DNA from: Dehalococcoidia bacterium UBA2160
Lineage (GTDB): Bacteria; Chloroflexota; Dehalococcoidia; Lucifugimonadales; UBA1123
DNA length: 6,270 bases
Direction: 5' to 3'
Assembly: GCA_002328865.1 (NCBI GenBank)
Contig: DCWO01000120.1
Span: forward strand, 12,817 to 19,086
In this document: in pieces, positions 1 through 6,270 of the stretch
How the letters are laid out: each line of letters opens with the position of its first letter
Numbering within the stretch: position 1 is the stretch's first letter
Notes under the pieces: model-generated
The model's input: the letters and a program-made list of their open reading frames with translations, nothing else
What the model was told of the DNA's origin: nothing
The model's database searches: none
Translations under genes and position numbers: made by a program

Positions 1-963
1 GTGAGCACCGGAGACAAGAGGATATTGGCTCTCGACGCCGTCTCCGGTGACCTGCTATGGGAGCACACCGTACTCGGCCCGGTGAACTCGTCGCCCGCCG
101 TTGCGGGCGATCTCGTCTACGTCGGGCTCAGAGACGGCAGGGTGCTTGCCTTGAACCGAGAGACGGGCGAGAAACGGTGGGACTTCCAGACCGCCGACTT
201 GGTCTATTCCTCGCCAGCGGTATACCAGGGGGTTGTTTACATCGGTTCGTGGGATAGCAGGTTGTATGCACTGGACGCCATCACGGGGGAGGAGCGCTGG
301 AATTATCTTACCGGCGGTCACATCACTTCAGATCCGGCTGTGAATCAGGAAGTGACAGCGGTGATATCACAGGATTGGTACCTCAACCTGATAGATCTTG
401 CCACCGGGAAACATCGCTTGGATTTCAAGCTAGCCTCCGCCAGCGGATCGCCCACCATCCATGGACGCCTCGTATTTGTAGCCGATGAACGAGGAGTCGT
501 CAGAGCGATCGACTGGCAGGAACGCGAAGCTCGTTTCGAGAAGGCTTCCCGTCGCCTGAAAACTCAGCTATTCGCTTTCGGGCTCACGGACTCGCTTCCA
601 TCGTCAAAGGGATTTGTCTGGGGATTTCGACGACCAGGCGAAAGGTTCGTAGGCACGCCAGCAGTGGCAAACGAGACGGTCTATGCAGGCTCAGCCTCCG
701 GAAACCTGTATGCGCTGGAGGAGTTCACCGGAGAGCTGGTGTGGAGTTTTGCCGGGGAGTCCAGAATAACGACTTCGCCGTCAGTGCTAGGCCAGACGGT
801 CTTCGTCGGAGATGAGAGCGGCCGCCTGTATTCCATCGACGCCATCACCGGCGACCTGCGGTGGGAATTCGTGGCCGACGATTCCATTTCGTCCACGCCG
901 GTGGTCGCAAACAATACGCTGTACGTCGCTTCCCAAGGCGGGACTCTCTACGCCATCGAGTAG
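1..963 (+). CDS. PQQ-like beta-propeller repeat protein, C-terminal part (5' end outside window)
   Basis: This gene encodes a beta-propeller of the PQQ-binding-like (BamB/quinoprotein dehydrogenase-like) repeat family. The visible 320 residues contain repeated blades of the pattern SSPAV-x-VYVG-x-G-x-LYALD-x-TGE-x-W-x-F, at about residues 30-61, 70-103, 109-142, 148-180 (degenerate), 219-250, 258-290 and 298-320. The GTG at base 1 is probably an internal Val: the first residues read like the end of a blade strand (VSTGDKR followed by ILALD), and the strand that should precede them is missing. The gene therefore probably starts upstream, and any signal peptide or lipobox is out of view. Residues 181-213 form an unusual basic insertion. 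No catalytic residues or dehydrogenase domain are visible, so PQQ binding is not shown. A scaffold or surface-exposed role is the family default. Alternatively this is the propeller end of a larger protein such as a kinase or dehydrogenase. The stop is TAG at 961-963. Confidence 0.88.
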   Translation: MSTGDKRILALDAVSGDLLWEHTVLGPVNSSPAVAGDLVYVGLRDGRVLALNRETGEKRWDFQTADLVYSSPAVYQGVVYIGSWDSRLYALDAITGEERWNYLTGGHITSDPAVNQEVTAVISQDWYLNLIDLATGKHRLDFKLASASGSPTIHGRLVFVADERGVVRAIDWQEREARFEKASRRLKTQLFAFGLTDSLPSSKGFVWGFRRPGERFVGTPAVANETVYAGSASGNLYALEEFTGELVWSFAGESRITTSPSVLGQTVFVGDESGRLYSIDAITGDLRWEFVADDSISSTPVVANNTLYVASQGGTLYAIE

Positions 964-1036
964 CGTCAGGCATGATGACATGGGTCGCGGCATGTTTTAC
1001 CGAAGAGATTCGAGATGTGGCCGTGGCTGGCGTGCT

Positions 1037-1089
1037 CAGGACCGATAGGGCCGCGGGGTCGGCGTGTTTCCGACCTATTACGGTTCCTG
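1037..1089. terminator. Composite hairpin between convergent genes, possible bidirectional terminator
   Basis: An inner stem GGTCGG (1057-1062) pairs with CCGACC (1070-1075) around a 7-nt loop. An outer stem CAGG-ACCG (1037-1044) pairs with CGGT-CCTG (1081-1084 and 1086-1089) around one bulged T, and ATA (1045-1047) can pair with TAT (1076-1078). The structure lies about 75 bp past the stop of the left gene and begins 2 bp past the stop of the right-hand, minus-strand gene. There is no good T tract on either side, so it is a weak intrinsic terminator candidate or simply a transcript-end structure. Confidence 0.4.
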
Positions 1090-1091
1090 AG

Positions 1092-3959
1092 CTACCGACC
1101 CGATATTGAGATCTGTTGATCCGCCGCCACGTTGGTCAGAATGTCGATCTCGCCATCCACCCATTCGACACGAACCTCGTCGACGGTCGTCGCCACGCCC
1201 ACGCCGAAGTGGGCGATCCTCCCCGGCTCTTGGGTCAAGTAATTCGTTGACGCGTGTAATTCTCGCATCTGCGTTACGCCGCCCACGGTGACGTACACCC
1301 GCGATCCGATGCCGTCTCGATGCAGTGGCGGTGTGCCCTCCAGCGTTACTTTCAGCCAGTGGTTTCCGTTCACGGTGTCGTTGCGCAACAATACGGGCGC
1401 GCCGGGATTTCGAATCGACGTCGCGCCGTCAACGCCGTACTCGTGGTTGTTGGTCAGGAATATGTCCAAATCGCCGTCGTTGTCGAAATCGAACAGGATG
1501 ACCCCTCTGCCTTGGCCGTTGTCGGCAGCCCCTGCCGCCTGTGCGACCTCCTCAAAGGCGCCGGCGCCCAGATTTTCGAACAGCACGGCGGGTTGATCGT
1601 TGAACTCCTGTGGGTCGCCTTCTCGTTCGTCCTGGACCCAGCCGTTCACATGATACAGATCCAGATCCCCGTCGTTGTCCAGGTCGCCGAAGCTCGCGGC
1701 CCAGCCCCAGCCGCCTTCTCGAACACCCGCGTCGCCCGCGACGTCGGAAAATGCCATGCTCGCATCGTTCCGGTATAGCCGGTTGCCGGTGCCTCCATGG
1801 CCCGCCTTCGCAACGTCGGTTTGACCGAAAATGCTCGAGACGAACCAGTCGAGGTCTCCGTCGTTGTCATAGTCGCCGATTGCGGCGCCCATGCCGTTTT
1901 CGTCGGTAAAGACATCGGCGGCGCCTGCTACGAGCTCGAACATGCCGTCGCCTATGTTCCGGTACACTCGCGACATCCCGAAATCGGAAACGACGGCTAG
2001 ATCGGCAAGGCCGTCGTCGTTCAGGTCAGCGAACCTCGGAGCGAACACCCACAGATCTATCGCTCGAATCTTCCGAAACTCGTACAGCTCCAAACGACCT
2101 TGTCCAACGTTGCGGTACATGAACAACGGGGCAAACCCAGTGGATCCTATGAGCGTTGGTCTCGTTTGCGGCTGATTGGGCCGCCCAGGCGCCTCGGCAA
2201 GCGTGTCCAGATCCGACGACGGGCTGGAGTCCACGTCGTAGGCGTACGCTGTTTCCGAGTTCCACTCGCCGAGGACCAACTCAAGCATTCCGTCGTTGTC
2301 GACGTCGCCCCAACTCGGACTCGTTGCCATCGACTCAGGCTCGGTCAACATCGTGGAGTCGACAGTAAACTGCCCTGACCCGTTGTTGATCATAAGGTGA
2401 TGAGGCGCCTGTGGACTGACCACTACGATGTCCATGTCCCCGTCGTTGTCATAATCCGCTGCCGCGGCTGCCGCTCCCACGTCCGGGAGTTGGTCGGCTC
2501 CTCTTGCTGTCGTCTCTTCGGCGAACGTGCCGTCACCTTGGTTCAGGTACAGGTGGCTGGGCGCCTCGCCTCCCAAGACGAACAGATCCACCCAGCCGTC
2601 GCCGTCGAAATCCTCGGCCACGGCGCCGCCGTACATGTCCGCCGGCTCGGGCATGCCGGCCACCAAGTCCGAAACGACATGTGCGGTCGCTATTCCCGCC
2701 TGGTTGGTCACGTCGGTAAACCGCATGTTTGTCGTACCGACGCCAGGAGCCGGCAAGGCGTCTTGTAGTGAGGAGGCGGCGGTTGTAGGCTCTGGCTCAT
2801 TCGCGGCGGCGTATTTCGCCCGGAGCCCGAAGTCGGGGCCGGCGCCGAGCGATACAAATGCCAACACGGCCAGTCCACCGGCGGTTCCTAGGCCCCACGT
2901 GCTGGCGCCAAATGCGGCGACAACTTTTCCGGGCATAACTTTGGCCAGGCCCCAGAATGTGATCGGCCCTCCGGCCGCGGCGGTGAACAGCAACGCGGCC
3001 GCCGGCGCCGTTCCCATCCCGGACAGGAGCAGGACCGCTACCAGTGGAATCTCGAACAGCAGCGGCACATTGATCGCGATGCCGAGAGTCGCGGCGATGA
3101 GGATCCCGAGGACGTCGTCGCCGAGCCAGGCGTTGACGGTCGCCGGACTGATCCATTGAATGGCAAGACCACTGGCGAAACCCGCCAGGACCATCACCGG
3201 CGCCAAGCGCAACACGTGACCGGCCGTGATCTTGATCCACTCACGAAACGCACCGCCAAGCGCTTGGCCCCAGCCAACGCCGTCAGCGCCCGGCGAGGCG
3301 ATGTCCACGGAGAGCATTTCGATGGCGTCGTCATCACTGCGCACGATTTTCGCCACCAGCGGACCGATCAAGAGTACGCCCGCGAGACTCAGTCCGATGC
3401 GCGTACCCCCGATCAGCGGCGCAAACACCATGGTCGCCATGATGATGGCAGGCAGATTCAGCGTCGACGACCCTTGTGTGATGGCAAGGGTGGTCTCCAC
3501 GCCGGAACCTCGCCTACGAAAAGCGGATGCCACGGGTACGATGCACGCCGAGCAGAGGTTCATGGCCGGGCCGACGATCAGTCCCTTCAACGATCCTTTG
3601 ACGCCCGTCGCCGAGAGACTCCAGTCTCCGGACTTGGGAAACAGGAAAGCCTCCGTGATGCCGGCTACAAGGAAGGCGAAAATCATGCCCACGGTCACCA
3701 ATCGGAGGTACGTGACGGAGAAATCCCACCACCGCGAGAGCAACGACGACTCCGGTGCCGCCTCGATGCAGAATCCTTGGAAGCACTCGGCCACCGGTGA
3801 TGCAGCCACCGCCAGGTCAGCTTGGACCGTGTCCAGCTTGGGCACACGGTTGAACGCCAGGAAGAGCGTCAGGAGCACGGCAAGCAGCGCCAGGCCGACG
3901 ACGCGCCGCTTCTTGGGCCCGGTGTCGTAGATAGAAGTCGGGAAGCCGCTGATTGTCAT
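1092..3959 (-). CDS. DUF318/ArsP-type permease fused to FG-GAP propeller and ASPIC/UnbV domain
   Basis: One uninterrupted 955-residue frame joins two normally separate proteins. Residues 1-371 are a polytopic permease. KKRR precedes TM1 (about 20-36), followed by hydrophobic segments near 83-107, 124-146, 166-184, 187-206, 248-270, 281-300, 303-327 and 345-371. The motif N-LCSACIVPVASAFRRRG (134-151) and TLNLPAI (166-172) match the conserved core of the DUF318/ArsP_1 family, some members of which export organoarsenicals or metals. Residues 372-410 are a Pro/Ala linker. The rest is CRTAC1-like: F-x-DVT-x-x-AG repeats (414, 737, 802), seven Asp-rich calcium loops (residues 450, 502, 552, 645, 696, 759, 824) and a C-terminal ASPIC/UnbV domain (about 866-950; GIGSR 883-887, Q897, RE 899-900, Y907, Q910, HFG 917-919). 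Nine counted TMs with a positive N-terminus would put the propeller outside the cell, as calcium binding needs. The ATG at 3959 has AGGGAG three bases upstream. Substrate is unknown; arsenic is only a family guess, since no ars genes are nearby. Confidence 0.88.
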   Translation of the reverse strand: MTISGFPTSIYDTGPKKRRVVGLALLAVLLTLFLAFNRVPKLDTVQADLAVAASPVAECFQGFCIEAAPESSLLSRWWDFSVTYLRLVTVGMIFAFLVAGITEAFLFPKSGDWSLSATGVKGSLKGLIVGPAMNLCSACIVPVASAFRRRGSGVETTLAITQGSSTLNLPAIIMATMVFAPLIGGTRIGLSLAGVLLIGPLVAKIVRSDDDAIEMLSVDIASPGADGVGWGQALGGAFREWIKITAGHVLRLAPVMVLAGFASGLAIQWISPATVNAWLGDDVLGILIAATLGIAINVPLLFEIPLVAVLLLSGMGTAPAAALLFTAAAGGPITFWGLAKVMPGKVVAAFGASTWGLGTAGGLAVLAFVSLGAGPDFGLRAKYAAANEPEPTTAASSLQDALPAPGVGTTNMRFTDVTNQAGIATAHVVSDLVAGMPEPADMYGGAVAEDFDGDGWVDLFVLGGEAPSHLYLNQGDGTFAEETTARGADQLPDVGAAAAAADYDNDGDMDIVVVSPQAPHHLMINNGSGQFTVDSTMLTEPESMATSPSWGDVDNDGMLELVLGEWNSETAYAYDVDSSPSSDLDTLAEAPGRPNQPQTRPTLIGSTGFAPLFMYRNVGQGRLELYEFRKIRAIDLWVFAPRFADLNDDGLADLAVVSDFGMSRVYRNIGDGMFELVAGAADVFTDENGMGAAIGDYDNDGDLDWFVSSIFGQTDVAKAGHGGTGNRLYRNDASMAFSDVAGDAGVREGGWGWAASFGDLDNDGDLDLYHVNGWVQDEREGDPQEFNDQPAVLFENLGAGAFEEVAQAAGAADNGQGRGVILFDFDNDGDLDIFLTNNHEYGVDGATSIRNPGAPVLLRNDTVNGNHWLKVTLEGTPPLHRDGIGSRVYVTVGGVTQMRELHASTNYLTQEPGRIAHFGVGVATTVDEVRVEWVDGEIDILTNVAADQQISISGR
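1464..2612 (-). repeat. Seven coding repeats of the FG-GAP calcium loop DxDxDGxxD
   Basis: The loops lie at 2586-2612 (DFDGDGWVD), 2430-2456 (DYDNDGDMD), 2280-2306 (DVDNDGMLE), 2001-2027 (DLNDDGLAD), 1848-1874 (DYDNDGDLD), 1659-1685 (DLDNDGDLD) and 1464-1490 (DFDNDGDLD). On the plus strand most show a recurring CCGTCGTTGTC-like core, so the DNA itself is repetitive. Each loop is the calcium site of one propeller blade in the FG-GAP/VCBS family. Spacing is about 50-65 residues except for a 93-residue step between the third and fourth. The third and fourth are the least canonical, with Glu at the ninth position in one and Asn at the third in the other. Confidence 0.9.
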
Positions 3960-3962
3960 TTG

Positions 3963-3987
3963 CTCCCTGGGCAGCTTGCTCGCCCAG
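3963..3987 (-). promoter_or_regulatory. Ribosome-binding site and overlapping hairpin before the permease fusion
   Basis: Reading the minus strand, AGGGAG (3968 to 3963) lies three bases before the ATG at 3959-3957, a good Shine-Dalgarno match with short spacing. Immediately upstream, CTGGGC (3987-3982) can pair with GCCCAG (3972-3967), and two further pairs inside close a 4-nt loop. The hairpin covers the first two bases of the Shine-Dalgarno sequence, so it could reduce ribosome access. Whether it matters in the cell is inference. Confidence 0.45.
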
Positions 3988-4077
3988 CCCGCATTGGTTC
4001 AGTGGAGAGATGAATCGGGTGATGTGTTTTGCGTTTCATCGCCACAGGAGAGCAATCAAACACGACGACCGGGGTGA

Positions 4078-4083
4078 ATTATA
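4078..4083 (-). promoter_or_regulatory. Candidate -10 box TATAAT for the permease fusion gene
   Basis: The minus strand reads CGCGTATAATTCACC here, a perfect sigma-70 type -10 hexamer in otherwise GC-rich DNA, 118 bp upstream of the ATG at 3959. The predicted leader would be about 110 nt. No hexamer resembling TTGACA is present 15-19 bp upstream, and there is no extended TGn motif, so if it is a promoter it probably needs an activator. Confidence 0.4.
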
Positions 4084-4135
4084 CGCGCCAGCTTCGGAAA
4101 CGACTCCCGGTGTTCAGCAATCCTCACCGCCGTCC

Positions 4136-4252
4136 CGCGGTCAAACAAACCTGGATGGACATGACACACGGGAAATGGCGCCCAACGTCGATGGAGCACC
4201 TAAGTTTGCAGTGGGAGTCGAGCCCGTATGAGGCCTGCGACGTTTGACCGCG
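4136..4252. repeat. 11-bp perfect inverted repeat with 95-bp spacer
   Basis: CGCGGTCAAAC (4136-4146) and its exact reverse complement GTTTGACCGCG (4242-4252) lie on either side of a 95-bp spacer in non-coding DNA. Pairing does not extend past either end. The near arm is about 53 bp upstream of the TATAAT box of the permease gene. Paired operator half-sites are one reading. The spacer is too long for a simple terminator, and it does not look like an IS end because no transposase lies between the arms. Confidence 0.4.
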
Positions 4253-4395
4253 AACTCATGCGCCAGGGCGCGTGACGATTGCCTAAGCCATCCGACAGCA
4301 GCAACGCGTCGATGGCCCTGCACGTCTCAGGCTGGTCTAGGAAAGCACGCTCGGCCGCAACCACTCAAGCCATTCCGAGCGCGGTCCAACGACAA

Positions 4396-4439
4396 GGGAG
4401 GGGGTGCAGCGATCTTTGTTGATCGCCATACCCCCTCCC
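4396..4439 (-). terminator. Strong two-part hairpin after the substrate-binding protein gene
   Basis: GGGAGGGGGT (4396-4405) pairs perfectly with ACCCCCTCCC (4430-4439). Inside, GCGATC (4409-4414) pairs with GATCGC (4421-4426) around the 6-nt loop 4415-4420, leaving a small 3x3 internal loop. On the minus strand the structure begins 31 bp past the TAA stop at 4471-4473. It is followed by TTGTCGTT, a broken T tract, so intrinsic termination is likely but not textbook. It separates this transcript from the permease fusion gene downstream. Confidence 0.65.
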
Positions 4440-4470
4440 GCTAGTTACATCCTATCGGTTGCCTGAGATA

Positions 4471-6270
4471 TTAGTCCGCGAAGCCGGTCTCCGCTTTCCT
4501 CAGGTCTTGGTCAACCCAGACGTATGCCCACCTGGAAGCGTAGTCCACGAATGCCAGGACTCGCTCACCGTTGTGGTTCTTCAGCCACGGCTGCCAATAG
4601 TCGCCGCCCAAGCCTGCCGGCGTCTGGACGGACGGGACCAACTCCAGGAACGCGCTCGTCGCTTCCTTGATCAGGCGCGCCTGTTCCTCGGAGTCGGTGG
4701 CCGTGAGAACGTCCTCCCACTTCTGATTGTACGCGGGATCGTTCAAGTTCGACCGGTTCCACTGGTGGCCGACTCTGAAGTCGTTAAGAGCGTTCGGGCG
4801 ACCTGTGACGTTGTTCGCGAAGAAGTCAAACTGCTTCTCGAAGAGCCGGCTCTGCAGGACTGGGCCGTCCACGGGCTCCATGGTCACCTTGACGCCGATA
4901 TCGTCCCAGAACCCGATCGAGATTTCGGCTGCCTCGATTTGCATCTGGTTGGAGTTTGAGATCAGCAGATCGATCTCAAAACGCGTACCATCTGAGCCTC
5001 TCGCCAGTCCAGCCTCGTCCAGAAGCGCTTCCGCTCCATCCGGGTTGTACACGTGGTAGTCCTGCACCGCTTGCGGCTGCATCGACAAATCTTCGTAGTG
5101 CAGCGGCCATTCAGGCTGCAGCGGGAAGGCAAGCATGATGGAATCGCCTTCGAACAACGCTTCCGTATAGACGTCACGGTCGATGGCCAAGTTCATGGCC
5201 GTCCGAACCTTGATGTCGTCAAACGGGGGCTTGTTCATCGGCATGAAGTAACCGAAGGAGTCTTCCATCGCGAGGGCTTTACCCAGTTCCGGATTGGTGT
5301 CTTCCAGAGTCGGCCTGTCGGCTGCGCGCACTCTCATGATGTGGTCGATCTGACCCGTTCGGATTGCCGCCAGTCGAGTGGCTTCCTGCGGGATGACGAT
5401 CTCTGTGACCCCATCCAGGAAAGGTATCTGATACTCAGTTCCGTCGAACGTGTAGCTCCCCCAATAGTCGGGGTTCTTTTCGAATTCTATGGTGCTTGCT
5501 GCCGTATAGCTCTTCACCATCCAAGGCCCTGTGCCTGAGTGGTTCATCGGATCGTCGGTGCCCAACTCGATGGTCTCAGGGGCGTCGGCGATGAGGTATG
5601 GCCCCCAAGCGAACTCATAGCCCCAGAACGAGATAGGTTTGTTGGTGTGATATGTAATTGTATCGTTGACTCCGTCGCCGTCCGAATCGTCACTGGATAC
5701 GCTGTCCACAAAGTCGTGTCGGGGCCAACGGCATTCGATAACTCGTTGGGCATCGGCCGTAATTTCGTCGGCCGTAACTTCCCTGCCAAAGGTGGGGTGC
5801 TTGTTCTGCCACTTGATCCCCTCACGGAGATGGAAGCTGTAAGTCAGCGGATCAGGCACTTCCCAGCGGTCGGCCAAGGCGCCGACCGCGAGTTTATCGG
5901 TGCCGATTCCCAGTCTGGGCTGGAACGTGGTTTGACCGGAACCTGATGGGCCCAGATTGTAGTCGCCGAACAAGAAGTTCTCGACGGAGTAGGTGAGCAT
6001 GTGCTGAGCTTTGAACTCACACATGTCCCACTTTGCGCCTGGATCACTCCCGATAGCGACTCTCAACAGCCCACCATATGTTGGCCCGGACGTTGTTTCG
6101 ACGACCTTCTCTGTCTTCTGCAGTTGAACCGGAGATGTAGACACTCCGGAAACCGCAGGCGCCGCGGTGGGCTGAGCCTGGGCTGCGGGCGCGGCTGGCG
6201 CCGCGGGCGCGGGGGCGGCTGGCGCCGCCGCGGGTGCCGGGGCGGGCGCAGGCGCAGCAGGCGCGGGCGC
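4471..6270 (-). CDS. Family 5 ABC transporter substrate-binding protein (5' end outside window)
   Basis: This is an extracytoplasmic binding protein of the SBP_bac_5 (OppA/DppA-like) family, which captures peptides or other small solutes for an ABC importer. Counting from the GTG at 6144 (557 residues), family landmarks are YGGLLRVAIG (23-32), LTYSFHLREGIKW (100-112), GREVTADEI (120-128), GTGPWMVKSY (204-213), FEKNPDYWG (221-229), RLAAIRTGQID (257-267), PPFDDIKVRTAMNLAIDRD (306-324) and EALLDEAGL (372-380). The frame stays open upstream of 6144 to the window edge, adding at least 42 codons of Ala/Pro-rich linker. No Shine-Dalgarno sequence precedes that GTG, so the true start, with a signal peptide and probably a lipobox Cys, lies beyond 6270. 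Residues 153-161 form a calcium-type loop. The stop is TAA (4471-4473). Substrate cannot be told from sequence, and no ABC permease or ATPase gene is in view. Confidence 0.93.
   Translation of the reverse strand, partial: APAPAAPAPAPAPAAAPAAPAPAAPAAPAAQAQPTAAPAVSGVSTSPVQLQKTEKVVETTSGPTYGGLLRVAIGSDPGAKWDMCEFKAQHMLTYSVENFLFGDYNLGPSGSGQTTFQPRLGIGTDKLAVGALADRWEVPDPLTYSFHLREGIKWQNKHPTFGREVTADEITADAQRVIECRWPRHDFVDSVSSDDSDGDGVNDTITYHTNKPISFWGYEFAWGPYLIADAPETIELGTDDPMNHSGTGPWMVKSYTAASTIEFEKNPDYWGSYTFDGTEYQIPFLDGVTEIVIPQEATRLAAIRTGQIDHIMRVRAADRPTLEDTNPELGKALAMEDSFGYFMPMNKPPFDDIKVRTAMNLAIDRDVYTEALFEGDSIMLAFPLQPEWPLHYEDLSMQPQAVQDYHVYNPDGAEALLDEAGLARGSDGTRFEIDLLISNSNQMQIEAAEISIGFWDDIGVKVTMEPVDGPVLQSRLFEKQFDFFANNVTGRPNALNDFRVGHQWNRSNLNDPAYNQKWEDVLTATDSEEQARLIKEATSAFLELVPSVQTPAGLGGDYWQPWLKNHNGERVLAFVDYASRWAYVWVDQDLRKAETGFAD
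6151..6270 (-). repeat. Ala/Pro-rich low-complexity linker coding sequence
   Basis: On the minus strand, codons upstream of 6144 read almost only GCN and CCN, giving runs of AP, AAP and AAAP, and then QAQPTAAPAV before the folded domain. Such linkers commonly tether a lipid-anchored binding protein to the membrane or through the cell envelope. The DNA is a near-repeat of GGCGC units and continues past the window edge. It is in frame with the binding protein and carries no stop. Confidence 0.8.

Larger units (their letters stand above)
3960..4470. other. Intergenic region of about 510 bp without a convincing gene
   Basis: This region separates two minus-strand genes. It contains a terminator-like hairpin next to the right-hand gene, an 11-bp inverted repeat in the middle, a TATAAT box and a leader of roughly 110 nt for the permease gene. 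Short open frames exist on both strands (for example 4029-4247 and 4244-4444 plus, 4141-4323 minus), but they lack a convincing ribosome-binding site, use rare or arbitrary starts, have compositions that look like translated non-coding DNA and overlap each other. No tRNA, with a plausible T-arm and acceptor, was found on either strand. Confidence 0.6.

Noticed and set aside
2527..3930. Long plus-strand open frames (210, 214 and 234 codons) opposite the permease gene
   Set aside because: They are antisense shadows of a high-GC gene whose own frame carries clear transmembrane segments and family motifs.
4101..4220. 8-bp inverted repeat CGACTCCC / GGGAGTCG interleaved with the 11-bp repeat, suggesting a pseudoknot
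   Set aside because: An 8-bp match at this distance is expected by chance in a region of this size, and pairing barely extends beyond it.
4205..4235. tRNA T-arm-like string GGGAGTCGAGCCC
   Set aside because: The loop does not match the TTCRANY consensus, the stem is imperfect, and no acceptor or anticodon arm could be found around it.
4029..4247. Short plus-strand open frame (72 codons, TTG start) between the two minus-strand genes
   Set aside because: There is no ribosome-binding site, the start is poor, the composition is not protein-like, and it overlaps other equally unconvincing short frames and the candidate promoter.
4141..4323. 60-codon minus-strand open frame
   Set aside because: Its Arg- and Ser-rich composition looks like translated non-coding DNA, it has no recognisable motif, and it spans the inverted repeat.
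1819..5938. Further copies of GTTTGACCG at 1819-1827 and 5930-5938
   Set aside because: Both lie in coding sequence where the minus strand encodes Gly-Gln-Thr, so they are probably coincidental rather than scattered operators.
4471..6270. Substrate-binding protein and permease fusion as one transport operon
   Set aside because: They are separated by about 510 bp with a strong hairpin after the binding-protein gene, and DUF318 permeases do not use ABC binding proteins.

Overview
The window holds three protein genes, all for proteins that probably work in the membrane or outside it, plus about 510 bp of non-coding DNA. By eye it is GC-rich. It combines a family 5 solute-binding protein with a long Ala/Pro linker, a PQQ-like beta-propeller protein and a CRTAC1-type FG-GAP/ASPIC protein. 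This mix resembles free-living, environmental bacteria such as Chloroflexota (SAR202/Dehalococcoidia-like). That placement is an impression from protein families; no marker gene is present.

Layout. Bases 1-963 (+) carry the C-terminal part of a PQQ-like beta-propeller protein whose beginning lies left of the window. It converges with a large minus-strand gene (3959 to 1092) across about 130 bp, which contain a composite hairpin that could end both transcripts. The minus-strand gene encodes 955 residues: an N-terminal DUF318/ArsP-type permease fused to an FG-GAP/VCBS beta-propeller with seven Asp-rich calcium loops and a C-terminal ASPIC/UnbV domain. This fusion is the most unusual object here.

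Upstream of it, 3960-4470 has no convincing gene. It holds a perfect TATAAT box pointing at the permease gene, a hairpin touching its ribosome-binding site, an 11-bp inverted repeat with a 95-bp spacer, and a strong two-part hairpin just past the end of the third gene. That gene (6270 to 4471, minus, running off the right edge) is a family 5 ABC-transporter substrate-binding protein. Its frame stays open to the window edge through an Ala/Pro-rich stretch, so the GTG at 6144 is probably not its start.

Working together. The substrate-binding gene and the permease fusion lie in the same direction, but a terminator-like hairpin and 510 bp separate them, so they are probably independent units. The binding protein would serve ABC permeases not seen here. 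The DUF318 permease belongs to a different transporter class and is not its partner. No defence system, mobile element, CRISPR array or RNA gene was seen.
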